DNA from: Gordonia desulfuricans NBRC 100010
GTDB taxonomy: Bacteria; Actinomycetota; Actinomycetes; Mycobacteriales; Mycobacteriaceae
Direction: 5' to 3'
Assembly (NCBI RefSeq): GCF_001485495.1
Contig: NZ_BCNF01000066.1
Coordinates: 1-53,196 of the forward strand
DNA: 53,196 nucleotides
The notes beneath the pieces are model-generated. The model made no database searches. It was not told the origin of the DNA and saw only the letters and a program-made list of their open reading frames with translations. This document shows, piece after piece, positions 25,907-35,042 of this stretch. Every line of letters starts with the position of its first letter. The first letter of the stretch is position 1. The position numbers were made by a program, and so were the translations under genes.

Positions 25907-27025
25907 ATGAGCATGACCACCAAGGCCGCCGTCCTCACCGGCCCCGGCAAGCCGTTCGAGATCGTCGAACTCGACCTCGACGAGCCCCGCGAGGGCGAGG
26001 TACTGATCAAGTACACCGCCGCCGGCCTGTGCCATTCCGACCTGCACCTGACCGACGGCGACCTCCCGCCGCGCTATCCGATCGTCGGCGGTCACGAGGG
26101 GTCGGGGATCATCGAGGCGATCGGTCCGGGCGTCACCAAGGTCAAGCCCGGCGATCACGTGGTGTGCAGCTTCATCCCCAACTGCGGCACCTGCCGCTAC
26201 TGTTCCACCGGGCGACAGAACCTGTGTGACATGGGTGCCACCATCCTGGAGGGCTCCATGCCCGACGGCACCTTCCGATTCCATTCCGGCAAGGACGATT
26301 TCGGCGCGATGTGCATGCTCGGCACCTTTGCCGAACGGGCCACCATCAGCCAGCACTCGGTGGTCAAGGTCGACGAGTGGCTGCCGCTGGACAAGGCCGT
26401 GCTGGTCGGCTGCGGTGTACCGTCGGGCTGGGGTACCTCGGTGTACGCCGGTGGGGTCCAAGCCGGTGACACCGTGGTGATCTACGGCATCGGCGGACTG
26501 GGTATCAACGCGGTGCAGGGTGCGGTGTCGGCGGGCGCCAAGTACGTCGTGGCCGTCGATCCGGTCGCCCTGAAGCGCGAGACCGCCCTGAAGTTCGGTG
26601 CCACACATGCCTTCGCCGACGCCGACGAGGCCGCGGCCAAGGTCAACGAGCTCACCTGGGGCCAGGGTGCCGATCAGGCACTGATCCTGGTCGGCACCGT
26701 CGACGAGCAGGTGGTGCAGAGCGCGACCGCGGTGATCGGCAAGGGCGGCACCGTGGTGATCACCGGCCTGGCCGATCCCACCAAGCTCACCGTGCACGTG
26801 TCGGGCACCGATCTGACCCTCAACCAGAAGACCATCAAGGGCACTCTGTTCGGTTCGGCCAATCCGCAGTACGACATCGTCCGGCTGCTCCGTCTCTACG
26901 ATGCCGGCCAGCTCAAGCTCGACGAGCTGATCACCCAGACCTACACCCTCGACCAGGTGAACGACGGTTACCAGGATCTGCGCGACGGCAAGAACATTCG
27001 CGGTGTGATCATCCACGACAGCTGA
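25907..27025 (+). CDS. NDMA-dependent-type zinc alcohol dehydrogenase
   Basis: 372 residues of the zinc-containing medium-chain ADH family. It shows the catalytic-zinc motif GLCHSDLH and GGHEGSG, the four-Cys structural zinc loop CGTCRYCSTGRQNLC, and the Rossmann motif IYGIGGLGINAVQG. The whole sequence, including GADLTLNQKTIKGTLFGS-like and GKNIRGVIIH endings, fits the actinobacterial NDMA-dependent alcohol dehydrogenases. These carry a tightly bound cofactor re-oxidised by an artificial electron acceptor in vitro; the natural acceptor is unclear (in some relatives mycofactocin). Starts at ATG 25907 with AAAGGAG upstream. Probably in one operon with the ALDH. Confidence 0.9.
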   Translation: MSMTTKAAVLTGPGKPFEIVELDLDEPREGEVLIKYTAAGLCHSDLHLTDGDLPPRYPIVGGHEGSGIIEAIGPGVTKVKPGDHVVCSFIPNCGTCRYCSTGRQNLCDMGATILEGSMPDGTFRFHSGKDDFGAMCMLGTFAERATISQHSVVKVDEWLPLDKAVLVGCGVPSGWGTSVYAGGVQAGDTVVIYGIGGLGINAVQGAVSAGAKYVVAVDPVALKRETALKFGATHAFADADEAAAKVNELTWGQGADQALILVGTVDEQVVQSATAVIGKGGTVVITGLADPTKLTVHVSGTDLTLNQKTIKGTLFGSANPQYDIVRLLRLYDAGQLKLDELITQTYTLDQVNDGYQDLRDGKNIRGVIIHDS

Positions 27026-27035
27026 GTGACACCCA

Positions 27036-27068
27036 GGGACGCGACCACCGCCGAGGTGGTCGCGTCCC
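27036..27068 (+). terminator. ALDH-ADH operon terminator
   Basis: A 14-bp perfect stem (27036-27049 with 27055-27068) and a 5-nt loop, starting 10 bp after the ADH stop. No T-run follows. Confidence 0.88.
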
Positions 27069-27077
27069 CACGGCCAT

Positions 27078-27156
27078 GGCTCAACCACCCACCACGAGTT
27101 GATGATTGAGCCGGGACCGAGCCAGAAAGGCGAGGACCCGAGTCGAAATCCCCGCA
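27078..27156. repeat. 79-bp repeat, copy 1
   Basis: Identical over 79 bp to 27249-27327. It contains the inverted repeat GGCTCAA...TTGAGCC. Copy 1 begins abruptly at GGCTCAACC, without the left arm seen before copy 2, so it looks truncated. Apart from the terminator and these elements, 27026-27407 holds no gene I can support. Confidence 0.95.
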
Positions 27157-27214
27157 ACACACACCCGGCGCCAACCACCCCCAAACCGGTCACGCCCGCA
27201 GCTCAGCCCACCAA

Positions 27215-27327
27215 GGTTTCGACACAGGTACTCGCTACGCTCGGTCCTGGCTCAACCACCCACCACGAGTTGATGATTGAGCCGGGACCGAGCCAGAAAG
27301 GCGAGGACCCGAGTCGAAATCCCCGCA
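27215..27327. repeat. 79-bp repeat, copy 2, inside a long imperfect palindrome
   Basis: The perfect 79-bp copy is 27249-27327. Together with 27215-27248 it makes an element of about 110 bp whose arms (GGTTTCGACACAGG... and its approximate reverse complement ending ...CGAGTCGAAATCC) can fold into a long hairpin with a short loop. This is typical of REP/MITE-like intergenic palindromes of Gordonia-type genomes. No ORF is inside it. Confidence 0.85.
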
Positions 27328-27407
27328 CCACACGCCCCGGGTCCCAACCACCCCGGAAACACAGGTCCTCGCTCAACCACCACCAGGCGTCACCGAGTGA
27401 GTCTCGA

Positions 27408-28016
27408 TCAGACCAGCATCGCGCGCATCATCTCCGACCAGGTCGCGACCACCTGGGCGCGACGGGCGGAGTCGTCGGAGAGGGTGTCGGCGAGGCCGAG
27501 TCCACGTGCGAGGTCGAGCGTGGCCTGCACAGCACGGTGGGCAGCGTCGTCGTCGGGTTCGGCGCCGAGTACGGCCATCGTCGTACGGTGTGCCGCTCGC
27601 GCGAACCTCGCCTCCATCGGCAGGATCAGCGCCCGGAGGGCCGAATCGGATGCCGCGGCCGCCCAGATCTGCAGGGCCGCCTTGAATTCGGTACCGGTGT
27701 ACATTGCGACCGCATGCTCCACGGCCACCGACACACGGTCGGCATCGTCGGGCACCGGATGTGCCCGGGTGGCCGAGTCGGCGAGGTCGTCGAAGACCTG
27801 CTCGAGCGTCGCGGTGATCAGGGCCTCGCGGGTCGGGAAATGATGTTGTGCCGCACCGCGCGACACCCCGGCCCGCTCGGCCACCGCCGCCACCGTGGCG
27901 GCCGACCAGCCGTCCTGCGCGAGCGCCTCGATCGTCGACGACAACAGGCGCTCACGGGTGATCCGTGATCGCTCCTGTTGTGGTTCACGCCGATTCGTGC
28001 GGCCTGCGGTGGTCAT
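27408..28016 (-). CDS. TetR-family transcriptional regulator
   Basis: 202 residues. The N-terminal HTH is SAATVAAVAERAGVSRGAAQHHFPTREALI; the GAAQHHFP recognition helix is of a form common among TetR regulators of fatty-acid or CoA-ester genes. A Trp/Met-rich C-terminal ligand domain follows. The ATG at 28016 lacks a clear Shine-Dalgarno. It is 16 bp downstream of the enoyl-CoA hydratase, the last gene of the Atu-like operon, and is the obvious candidate for that operon's regulator and for binding the palindrome at 37605-37646. Confidence 0.9.
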   Translation of the reverse strand: MTTAGRTNRREPQQERSRITRERLLSSTIEALAQDGWSAATVAAVAERAGVSRGAAQHHFPTREALITATLEQVFDDLADSATRAHPVPDDADRVSVAVEHAVAMYTGTEFKAALQIWAAAASDSALRALILPMEARFARAAHRTTMAVLGAEPDDDAAHRAVQATLDLARGLGLADTLSDDSARRAQVVATWSEMMRAMLV

Positions 28017-28032
28017 GGTGTCACTGTAGTGG

Positions 28033-28848
28033 TCATGCCGTCTCCGACCGTCCGGAGAGGTCCCACGCAGGTGGCCGTTTCCCGAGGAAGGCGGCCATCC
28101 CCTCACGTGCCTCGTCGCTGCCGAACAATGCCGCGGACTCCTCGGCGCGCAGGCGGGCGTCGCGGTCGAAGTCGCGCAGGATCGACGCCGTGGTCAGCCG
28201 CTTGGACGCGGCCAGCCCCTGCGGTGACGCCTTGCCGATACCCGCGAGGATGGCGGCCACCTCGGTGTCGAGGTCATCGGCGGTGGCACAGGCCCGGGTG
28301 AGGAGTCCGATCTGCTCGGCCGTTGCCGGATCGAAGGTCTCACCGGTCAGGTAGTAGCGACCCGACGAGCGCGCGGTCATCTTGGGCAGCAGCACCACCG
28401 AGATCATCGCCGGCGCCAGACCGAGCCGTGCCTCGGTGAGTGCGAAGGTCGACGACGGTCCGGCGACGACGATGTCGGCGGCTCCGATCAACCCGAACCC
28501 TCCTGCCCGCACGTGCCCGTCGATCCGCGCCACCACCGGTTTCGGCAGTTCCAGGATGGTCCGCATCACCTGCAGCATCGCCTCGGTGCCGGCCGCCGAG
28601 GCCTCCTCGACACTCGCGCCACGGCGCAGCGCCTCCCCGAGGTCGGCGCCGGCACAGAAGGTGGACCCCGCGTGGGTGAGCACCACCGCACGCACGTCCG
28701 GGGCGGCACCGGCCGCCCGCAACGCCGACAGCAACCGCCCGACAAGCTCCTCGCCCAACGCATTTCGGTTGCTCGGGGAATCCAGCGTGATCGTGGTGAT
28801 GCCGTTGACGGTGGTGGCGTGCACCACCTCCGGCGATGTCTCGGTCAT
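28033..28848 (-). CDS. Enoyl-CoA hydratase/isomerase family protein
   Basis: 271 residues of the crotonase fold. Oxyanion-hole segments are HAGSTFCAGADLGEAL and HVRAGGFGLIGAADIV. One Glu in the segment ALTEARLGLAPA lies where crotonases have a catalytic acid, but the second is not at the usual place, so the reaction (hydration, isomerisation or lyase) is not clear. In Atu-type pathways this slot holds AtuE, isohexenylglutaconyl-CoA hydratase. Start ATG 28848 with GAGGAGAG upstream. It is followed directly by the TetR gene. Confidence 0.85.
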   Translation of the reverse strand: MTETSPEVVHATTVNGITTITLDSPSNRNALGEELVGRLLSALRAAGAAPDVRAVVLTHAGSTFCAGADLGEALRRGASVEEASAAGTEAMLQVMRTILELPKPVVARIDGHVRAGGFGLIGAADIVVAGPSSTFALTEARLGLAPAMISVVLLPKMTARSSGRYYLTGETFDPATAEQIGLLTRACATADDLDTEVAAILAGIGKASPQGLAASKRLTTASILRDFDRDARLRAEESAALFGSDEAREGMAAFLGKRPPAWDLSGRSETA

Positions 28849-28890
28849 CGTGTCTCTCCTCGGCCGGGTGCTCGGTGTGACGGGGGGTGG

Positions 28891-30057
28891 TCAGTACGAC
28901 TTGGGCAATCCGAGACTCGTCTGCGCGACGAAGTTCAGGATCATCTCGCGGCTGACCGGTGCGATCCGGGCGATCCGGGCCAGACTCAGCATCGGCGCCA
29001 GCCCGTATTCACTGGTCAGCCCGTTGCCACCCAGCGAGTGGACCGCCTGGTCGACGATCTTCACGCATGCCTCGGCGGCCGCGTACTTGGCCATGTTGGC
29101 CGGTTCGGCGGCACCCCAGTCGTCGCCTGCGTCGTAGAGGGTCGCGGCCTTCTGCATCATCAGCTTGGCCATCTCGAGCTCGATCTTGCCCTGCGCCAGC
29201 GGATGTGAGATGGCCTGGTGGGTGGCGATCGGCGCCTTCCACACGGTGCGGTCGGAGATGTAGGCGACGGCCTTGTCGAGGGCGAAGCGCCCCATACCGA
29301 CCGCCGAGGCCGCGGCCATGATGCGTTCGGGGTTCAGCCCCGCGAACAGCTGGCTCAGCGCCGCGTCCTCGGAACCGACGAGTGCATCGGCGGGGAGCCG
29401 GACATCGTCGAGGAACAGCTGGAACTGCTTCTCCGGGTTCTGCAGTTCCATCTCGATCAGCGTGTAGGTGAAGCCCGGCGCGTCGGTCGGCAGGATGAAC
29501 AGTGCGGGCTTGAGCTTGCCGGTCTTGGCGTCCTCGGTGCGCCCGACGATCAGCACGGCGTCGGCCTGGTCGACACCGGAGATGAACACCTTCTGCCCGT
29601 TGAGGATCCAGTCCGATCCGTCACGGCGCGCGGTGGTGGTGATCTGATGGGAGTTGGAGCCGGCGTCGGGTTCGGTGATACCGAATGCCATGGTGAGCGT
29701 GCCCTCGGCGAGACCCGGCAACCACTTCTGCTTCTGTTCCTCGGTGCCGAAGCGCGCGATGATGTTGCCGCAGATGGCCGGGGAGACCACCAGCATCAGC
29801 AGTCCGGTCCCGGCGGCCGCGATCTCCTCCATCACGATCGCCAGCTCGTACATACCGGCGCCACCGCCGCCGTACTGTTCGGGCAGGTTGACCCCGATGA
29901 AGCCGAGTTGTCCTGCCTCCCGCCACAGTTCGTCGGTCTTGCGGCCCTCGCGGGCGCACTCGCGGAAGTAGTCCTGCCCGTACTTGGCGGCCAGTCCGGC
30001 GACCGCCGCGCGCAGCTCGGATCGTTCGGTCGTCTCGACGAACGGGTTGTCGGTCAT
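28891..30057 (-). CDS. Acyl-CoA dehydrogenase
   Basis: 388 residues of the acyl-CoA dehydrogenase family, FAD enzymes that introduce the alpha-beta double bond. Seen: LMLVVSPAICGNII, FGITEPDAGSNSHQ (FAD-binding region), LNGQKVFISG, and a C-terminal helix region ending HSLGGNGLTSEYGL. In the Atu pathway the equivalent is AtuD, citronellyl-CoA dehydrogenase; substrate specificity cannot be read from the sequence. The ATG overlaps the stop of the carboxylase alpha subunit (ATGA), indicating translational coupling. Confidence 0.92.
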   Translation of the reverse strand: MTDNPFVETTERSELRAAVAGLAAKYGQDYFRECAREGRKTDELWREAGQLGFIGVNLPEQYGGGGAGMYELAIVMEEIAAAGTGLLMLVVSPAICGNIIARFGTEEQKQKWLPGLAEGTLTMAFGITEPDAGSNSHQITTTARRDGSDWILNGQKVFISGVDQADAVLIVGRTEDAKTGKLKPALFILPTDAPGFTYTLIEMELQNPEKQFQLFLDDVRLPADALVGSEDAALSQLFAGLNPERIMAAASAVGMGRFALDKAVAYISDRTVWKAPIATHQAISHPLAQGKIELEMAKLMMQKAATLYDAGDDWGAAEPANMAKYAAAEACVKIVDQAVHSLGGNGLTSEYGLAPMLSLARIARIAPVSREMILNFVAQTSLGLPKSY

Positions 30058-32186
30058 GCGTTCCCCTCCTGCTCGGCCGCGGCAGATGCTGCCCGGGCCC
30101 CTTCTGTTCCGTTCACGTCTGTTCGGTTCGTATCACCGTCGGTGATCACGGCCAGTACATCGCCGACGGCGAGCTGGCGGCCCGGTTCGACCGCGAGGGT
30201 GGCCACCACACCGTCGGCGGGGGCGCTGATCGTGTGTTCCATCTTCATCGCCTCGAGCCAGATGATCGGCTGACCGGCGGTGACGGTGTCGCCCTCGGCG
30301 ACGGCCACCCGGATCACCGCCCCCGGCATCGGCGCCAGCAGCGATCCCGGCCGCTGCACACTGGCCGGGTCGACGAAGCGCGGCGTACGGCGCAGGTGCA
30401 CACCGAATCCCGGTCCGTCGACGTAGACATCGGTCTCGCCGTAGCGGGCCACCGTCAGGGTCTGCTGCACCCCGTCGGCGTCGGCCAGGGTGACGGTGTC
30501 GGCGCCGACGGCGACCACGACCAGCCCCGGGGCGTCCGGCAGTTCCACGCCGTCGCGGGTGTGGCGGTAGCGCACCACCGTCTCGGTGTCGTCGGGCAGC
30601 AGATAGGTCTTGGTCTGATAGCCCGACGCCATGTTGCGCCAGCCCGATTCGAGGCTCGCCTGGACGCGGGCGGAGTCCCGGTTGGCGGCGCCGGTCGCGA
30701 GGGCCGCCGCGATGGTGGCACGGGCGCGGGCCGCCTCGTCGGCCAGCGGCGCCGACAGCACGTCGATGCCCACCTCGTCGAGGTAGCCGGTATCGGTCTC
30801 ACCGGCGCGGAAGGTCTTCTCGCGCAAGATGTTCACCAGCAGGTCACGGTTGGTCACCGGGCCGTGGATCCGCGCATCGGCGAGGGTGCGGGCCAGCATG
30901 GCCGCGGCACGCGCCCGGTTGGGCGCCCAGGAGATGACCTTGGCCAGCATCGGATCGTAGAAGGTGGAGATCTCCGAGCCGTCACCGATCGAGGAGTCCA
31001 GACGGACGCCCGGACGGTCCAGCGGACCGAACGACGTCACGGCGTCGAGTGCAAACGTGTGCACGGTGCCCGACTGCGGCTGCCATCCGGCGGCCGGATC
31101 CTCGGCATACAGGCGCACCTCGATGGAGGCACCTCGCGCCGCCGGCGGCTCGGCATCGAGCTTCTCCCCCATCGCGATCCGCAGCTGCCACTCCACCAGG
31201 TCGGTGCCGGTGGTCAGTTCGGTGACCGGGTGCTCCACCTGCAGGCGGGTGTTGGTCTCCAGGAAATAGAACCGGCCGCGATCGTCGGCGAGGAACTCCA
31301 CGGTGCCCGCACCGGTGTAGCCGATCGCGCCCACCGCGGTGCGCGCGGCGGCGTAGAGCCGTTCCCGCATGTCCTCGCCGATCCGCTCGACCAGCGGTGC
31401 GGGGGCTTCCTCGACGACCTTCTGGTGACGACGCTGGATGGAGCATTCCCGCTCGCCCACCGCCCAGATCGTCCCGTGGGTGTCGGCGAGCACCTGCACC
31501 TCGATGTGGTGTCCGCGTTCGACATACGGTTCACAGAACACCGTGGGATCACCGAACGCCGACTCGGCCTCGCGTCGGGCGCCGGCCACCTGCTCGGCGA
31601 GATCGTCGAGCGAACGGACGATCCGCATGCCACGTCCACCGCCACCGGCGGACGCCTTGATCAGCAGCGGCAGGTCGTCGGCGGTGACCGCATCGGGATC
31701 GATGTCACCGAGTACCGGCACCCCGGCGTCGGCCATCAGCTTCTTGGCGTTGACCTTGGAGCCCATCGCGGCGATCGCCGACGGCGGCGGGCCCACCCAC
31801 ACCAGTCCGGCGTCGAGCACGGCGGCGGCGAACTCGGCGTTCTCCGAGAGGAATCCGTAGCCGGGGTGGATCGCGTCGGCACCGGCCGCGCGTGCGGCGG
31901 CGATGATCTGCTCGCCACGCAGATAGGTCTCGGCAGACGTCGTGCCGGGCAGTCGGATCGCGGTGTCGGCGGCGGCCACATGCGGCGACGCGGCGTCGGG
32001 ATCGGAGAACACCGCGACGGTGTCGAGCCCCATGGCGGCCGCCGAGGTGAACACCCGGCGGGCGATCTCGCCGCGGTTGGCGACGAGTACCGAGGTGATC
32101 GGTCCGGCCATGGCCGGTCCGTCGCCTGCGGCTCCCGAGGCGCTCCCGGACGTGGTTGTTGCTGCGGTGATCGTGGTGTTGTTCAA
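30054..32186 (-). CDS. Acyl-CoA carboxylase alpha subunit (biotin carboxylase-BCCP)
   Basis: 710 residues. Biotin carboxylase occupies about residues 30-480 (VLVANRGEIARRV, GGGGRGMRIV as ATP-grasp loop, ENTRLQVEHPVTE active site). A BCCP domain at the C-terminus has the biotinylated Lys in EAMKMEH (about residue 648). It begins at an unusual TTG (32186) placed six bases after GAGGGG, 11 bp after the beta-subunit stop; ATG 32111 is the next plausible start but would truncate a short linker. With the beta subunit it forms a complete carboxylase, e.g. methylcrotonyl- or geranyl-CoA type. The domain after the biotin site is short and Ala-rich. Confidence 0.95.
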   Translation of the reverse strand: MNNTTITAATTTSGSASGAAGDGPAMAGPITSVLVANRGEIARRVFTSAAAMGLDTVAVFSDPDAASPHVAAADTAIRLPGTTSAETYLRGEQIIAAARAAGADAIHPGYGFLSENAEFAAAVLDAGLVWVGPPPSAIAAMGSKVNAKKLMADAGVPVLGDIDPDAVTADDLPLLIKASAGGGGRGMRIVRSLDDLAEQVAGARREAESAFGDPTVFCEPYVERGHHIEVQVLADTHGTIWAVGERECSIQRRHQKVVEEAPAPLVERIGEDMRERLYAAARTAVGAIGYTGAGTVEFLADDRGRFYFLETNTRLQVEHPVTELTTGTDLVEWQLRIAMGEKLDAEPPAARGASIEVRLYAEDPAAGWQPQSGTVHTFALDAVTSFGPLDRPGVRLDSSIGDGSEISTFYDPMLAKVISWAPNRARAAAMLARTLADARIHGPVTNRDLLVNILREKTFRAGETDTGYLDEVGIDVLSAPLADEAARARATIAAALATGAANRDSARVQASLESGWRNMASGYQTKTYLLPDDTETVVRYRHTRDGVELPDAPGLVVVAVGADTVTLADADGVQQTLTVARYGETDVYVDGPGFGVHLRRTPRFVDPASVQRPGSLLAPMPGAVIRVAVAEGDTVTAGQPIIWLEAMKMEHTISAPADGVVATLAVEPGRQLAVGDVLAVITDGDTNRTDVNGTEGARAASAAAEQEGNA

Positions 32187-32196
32187 CGTTGTCCCC

Positions 32197-33795
32197 TCAC
32201 ATCCGGAAGACGCCGAAGTTCGACGTCCCCTCCACCGGTCCGCTGTGGATCGCCGACAGGCACAGTCCGAGGATCGTGCGGGTGTCGCGCGGGTCGATCA
32301 CGCCGTCGTCGTAGAGCATCCCGGACAGGAATGCCGGCACCGACTCGGCCTCGATCTGTGCCTCGATCATCTGGCGCATCGCGGCGTCGGCGGCCTCGTC
32401 GACGGTGCCGCCGCGGGCCTCGGTGGCCGCCCGCGACACGATCGAGATGACGCCGGCGAGCTGCGCGGCCCCCATCACCGCGGATTTCGCACTGGGCCAG
32501 GAGAACAGGAAACGCGGGTCGAAGGCGCGTCCGCACATGCCGTAGTGCCCCGCACCGTAGCTGGCGCCCAGCAGCACCGACAGATGCGGGACCTTGGAGT
32601 TGGAGACGGCGTTGATCATCATCGAGCCGTGCTTGATCATCCCGCCCTTCTCGTACTCCTGCCCCACCATGTAGCCGGTGGTGTTGTGCAGGAACAGCAG
32701 TGGGGTGTCGCTGCGGTTGGCGAGCTGGATGAACTGGGCCGCCTTCTGCGATTCCTGGCTGAACAGCACGCCCTGCGCGTTGGCGAGGATGCCGATCGGA
32801 TAGCCGTGGATACGCGCCCATCCGGTACACAGCGAGTTGCCGTACTCGGACTTGAACTCGTCGAAGTCGCTGTCGTCGACGACGCGGGCGATCACCTCGC
32901 GCGGATCGAAGGGGATCTTCAGATCACCGGGGACGATGCCGAGCAGTTCCTCGGTGCTGTAACGGGGTTCGACGACCTCGGCGACCGGCTTCGGCCCCTG
33001 TTTGCGCCAGTTGAGGCGGGCCACGATCCGCCGTCCGATCCGCAAGGCGTCCTGCTCGTCGGCGGCATAGTGGTCGGCCAGACCCGACTGCCGGGCGTGC
33101 AGTTGTGCGCCGCCGAGGGATTCGTCGTCGCTGTCCTCACCGGTGGCCATCTTGACCAGCGGCGGACCGCCGAGGAACACCTTGGACCGGTTCTCGATCA
33201 TGACGACGTGATCGCTCATGCCGGGAATGTAGGCGCCACCGGCGGTGGAGTTGCCGAAGACCAGTGCGATGGTGGGGATTCCGGCCGCCGACAGCCGGGT
33301 GAGATCACGGAAGAGTCGTCCGCCGGGGACGAACACCTCCTTCTGGGTCGGCAGGTCCGCGCCACCGGACTCCACCAGGCAGATCACCGGCAGCCGGTTG
33401 GCCAGCGCGATGTCGTTGGCGCGCAGGTTCTTGCGCAGGGTCCACGGATTGGACGTGCCGCCCTTGACGGTGGGATCGCTGGCGACGACGAGACATTCGA
33501 TGCCTTCGACCACACCGATCCCGACGATCACCGACGCCCCGACCGTGAAGTCGGAACCGAAGGCCGCGAGCGGACACAGTTCGAGGAAGGCCGAGTCCTC
33601 GTCGATCAGCATCTCGATGCGCTCACGGGGAAGCATCTTGTCGCGCTTGCGGTGTCGGGCGACGCTCTTCTCCCCGCCGCCTGCCAGCGCCTTGTCGAGT
33701 TCCACCTGGAGCTCGTCGAGTTTGCCGAGCATCTGCTCGCGGTTGCGGGTGTAGTCCTCGCCGGTCGGGTCGAGGGTGGAACGCAGTGCAGTCAT
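32197..33795 (-). CDS. Acyl-CoA carboxylase beta subunit (carboxyltransferase)
   Basis: 532 residues. Carboxyl-transferase beta domains accept CO2 from biotin and transfer it to an acyl-CoA. Motifs: CLVESGGADLPTQ, GNSTAGGAYIPGMSDH, GGPPLVKMATGE, NTTGYMVGQEYEKGG and GASYGAGHYGMCGRAF. The overall sequence looks like the methylcrotonyl/geranyl-CoA carboxylase group. The ATG at 33795 overlaps the stop of the next upstream acyl-CoA dehydrogenase (ATGA), and the alpha subunit follows after 11 bp, so a complete enzyme is made from one transcript. Confidence 0.95.
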   Translation of the reverse strand: MTALRSTLDPTGEDYTRNREQMLGKLDELQVELDKALAGGGEKSVARHRKRDKMLPRERIEMLIDEDSAFLELCPLAAFGSDFTVGASVIVGIGVVEGIECLVVASDPTVKGGTSNPWTLRKNLRANDIALANRLPVICLVESGGADLPTQKEVFVPGGRLFRDLTRLSAAGIPTIALVFGNSTAGGAYIPGMSDHVVMIENRSKVFLGGPPLVKMATGEDSDDESLGGAQLHARQSGLADHYAADEQDALRIGRRIVARLNWRKQGPKPVAEVVEPRYSTEELLGIVPGDLKIPFDPREVIARVVDDSDFDEFKSEYGNSLCTGWARIHGYPIGILANAQGVLFSQESQKAAQFIQLANRSDTPLLFLHNTTGYMVGQEYEKGGMIKHGSMMINAVSNSKVPHLSVLLGASYGAGHYGMCGRAFDPRFLFSWPSAKSAVMGAAQLAGVISIVSRAATEARGGTVDEAADAAMRQMIEAQIEAESVPAFLSGMLYDDGVIDPRDTRTILGLCLSAIHSGPVEGTSNFGVFRM

Positions 33796-34952
33796 CGTTG
33801 GTACCCCAATCGTTTTGCGGCCAGTCCGGTGAGGATCTCGGTGGTGCCACCGCCGATGCCGATGATGCGCATGTCGCGATACTGGCGTTCGACCTCGGTG
33901 CCGGTCATGTAGCCGAGTCCGCCGTGCAGCTGAACGGCTTTGGACGCCACCCATTCCCCGGCCTCGACGGCGGTGTTCTTGGCGAAGCACACCTCGGCGA
34001 TCATGTCGTCGTCCGAGGTCACCTTGCGTTCGACGACGGCCCGGGTGTAGGTGCGGGCGACGTCGATCCGGCGGGCCATCTCGGTGAGGGTGTCCTGCAC
34101 GGATTGTCGTGTGATGATCGGTTTGCCGAAGGTCTCGCGGTCGCGTGCCCAGGCCAGCGACAGGTCCAGGCAGCGCTGCGCGCTGGCATAGGCCTGCACC
34201 GCCAGCGACGAGCGTTCGGACACGAAGGCGGTGGCGATCTGGGCGAATCCGGAGTTCTCGGCACCCACCAGGTTGGTCACCGGCACGCGGACGTCGACGA
34301 AGGACAGTTCGGCGGTGTCCGAGCATCGCCAGCCCATCTTGTCGAGCTTGCGGGTGACGGTGAATCCCGGTGTGTCCTTCTCGATCACGAGCAGCGACAC
34401 CCCCGCGGCCCCGTCGCCGCCGGTGCGTACGGCGGTGACGACGAAGTCGGCGCGTACCGCGGAGGTGATGTAGGTCTTGGCGCCGTTGACGATGTAGTGG
34501 TCGCCGTCGCGGACCGCCCGGGTCGTCAGGTGCCCGACGTCGCTGCCGCCGCCGGGTTCGGTGATCGCCAGGCTGCCGATCATCTCGCCGGCGAGGGTGG
34601 GTCGCACCCAGCGGTCGATCTGGTCGGGGTCACCGGCGGCGATCAGGTGCGGCAGGGCGATTCCGTGGGTGAACAGCGAGGCGAAGACACCGCCGGCGGC
34701 ACCGGCGTGGTGTAGTTCCTCGGCGAGGACGGTCGCGTCGATCATGTCGCCGCCGCTGCCGCCGATCGCCTCGTCGACGCCCAGTCCGAACAGCCCGAGT
34801 TCGGCGGCCGCGCGGTGGACGTCACGGGGGATCTCTCCGTCGCGTTCCCAGTCGTCCTGGTGCGGCAGGACGTGGCGGGTGACGAATCCGCGGACGGTCT
34901 CGCGCAGTGCGCGGCGTTCGGGACCGTCCCACACGGGGTCGGTGATCGGCAT
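33792..34952 (-). CDS. Acyl-CoA dehydrogenase
   Basis: 386 residues. Typical FAD-binding segments are LAITEPGGGSDVGHL, VNGAKTYITSA and DKMGWRCSDTAELSFVDV; the C-terminus has QLHGGLGYMTGTEVERQYRDMRI with a conserved Gly-rich turn and IGGGTTEI. It differs clearly from the second dehydrogenase at 28891-30057, so they likely act at different steps or chain lengths. The start ATG 34952 is preceded by GAGGAC. A 90-bp gap separates it from the AtuA stop (34953-35042), without a clear promoter. Confidence 0.92.
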   Translation of the reverse strand: MPITDPVWDGPERRALRETVRGFVTRHVLPHQDDWERDGEIPRDVHRAAAELGLFGLGVDEAIGGSGGDMIDATVLAEELHHAGAAGGVFASLFTHGIALPHLIAAGDPDQIDRWVRPTLAGEMIGSLAITEPGGGSDVGHLTTRAVRDGDHYIVNGAKTYITSAVRADFVVTAVRTGGDGAAGVSLLVIEKDTPGFTVTRKLDKMGWRCSDTAELSFVDVRVPVTNLVGAENSGFAQIATAFVSERSSLAVQAYASAQRCLDLSLAWARDRETFGKPIITRQSVQDTLTEMARRIDVARTYTRAVVERKVTSDDDMIAEVCFAKNTAVEAGEWVASKAVQLHGGLGYMTGTEVERQYRDMRIIGIGGGTTEILTGLAAKRLGYQR

Positions 34953-35042
34953 GTCTGTGGGTCCTCGCAATCGTGGGCGTGGTGCCGGGATGACGTCAGC
35001 AGGAAGCGGATTCGAGAGTGGTTGTGGCGTAGCGGTGGACGC

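Noticed and set aside
27026..27407. Insertion sequence or transposon fragment around the 79-bp repeats
   Set aside because: No transposase-like frame and no target duplications; a palindromic REP-like element is enough to explain it.
30234..32450. A long plus-strand frame antisense to the carboxylase alpha subunit
   Set aside because: Opposite a gene with biotin carboxylase and BCCP motifs; no recognisable domain.
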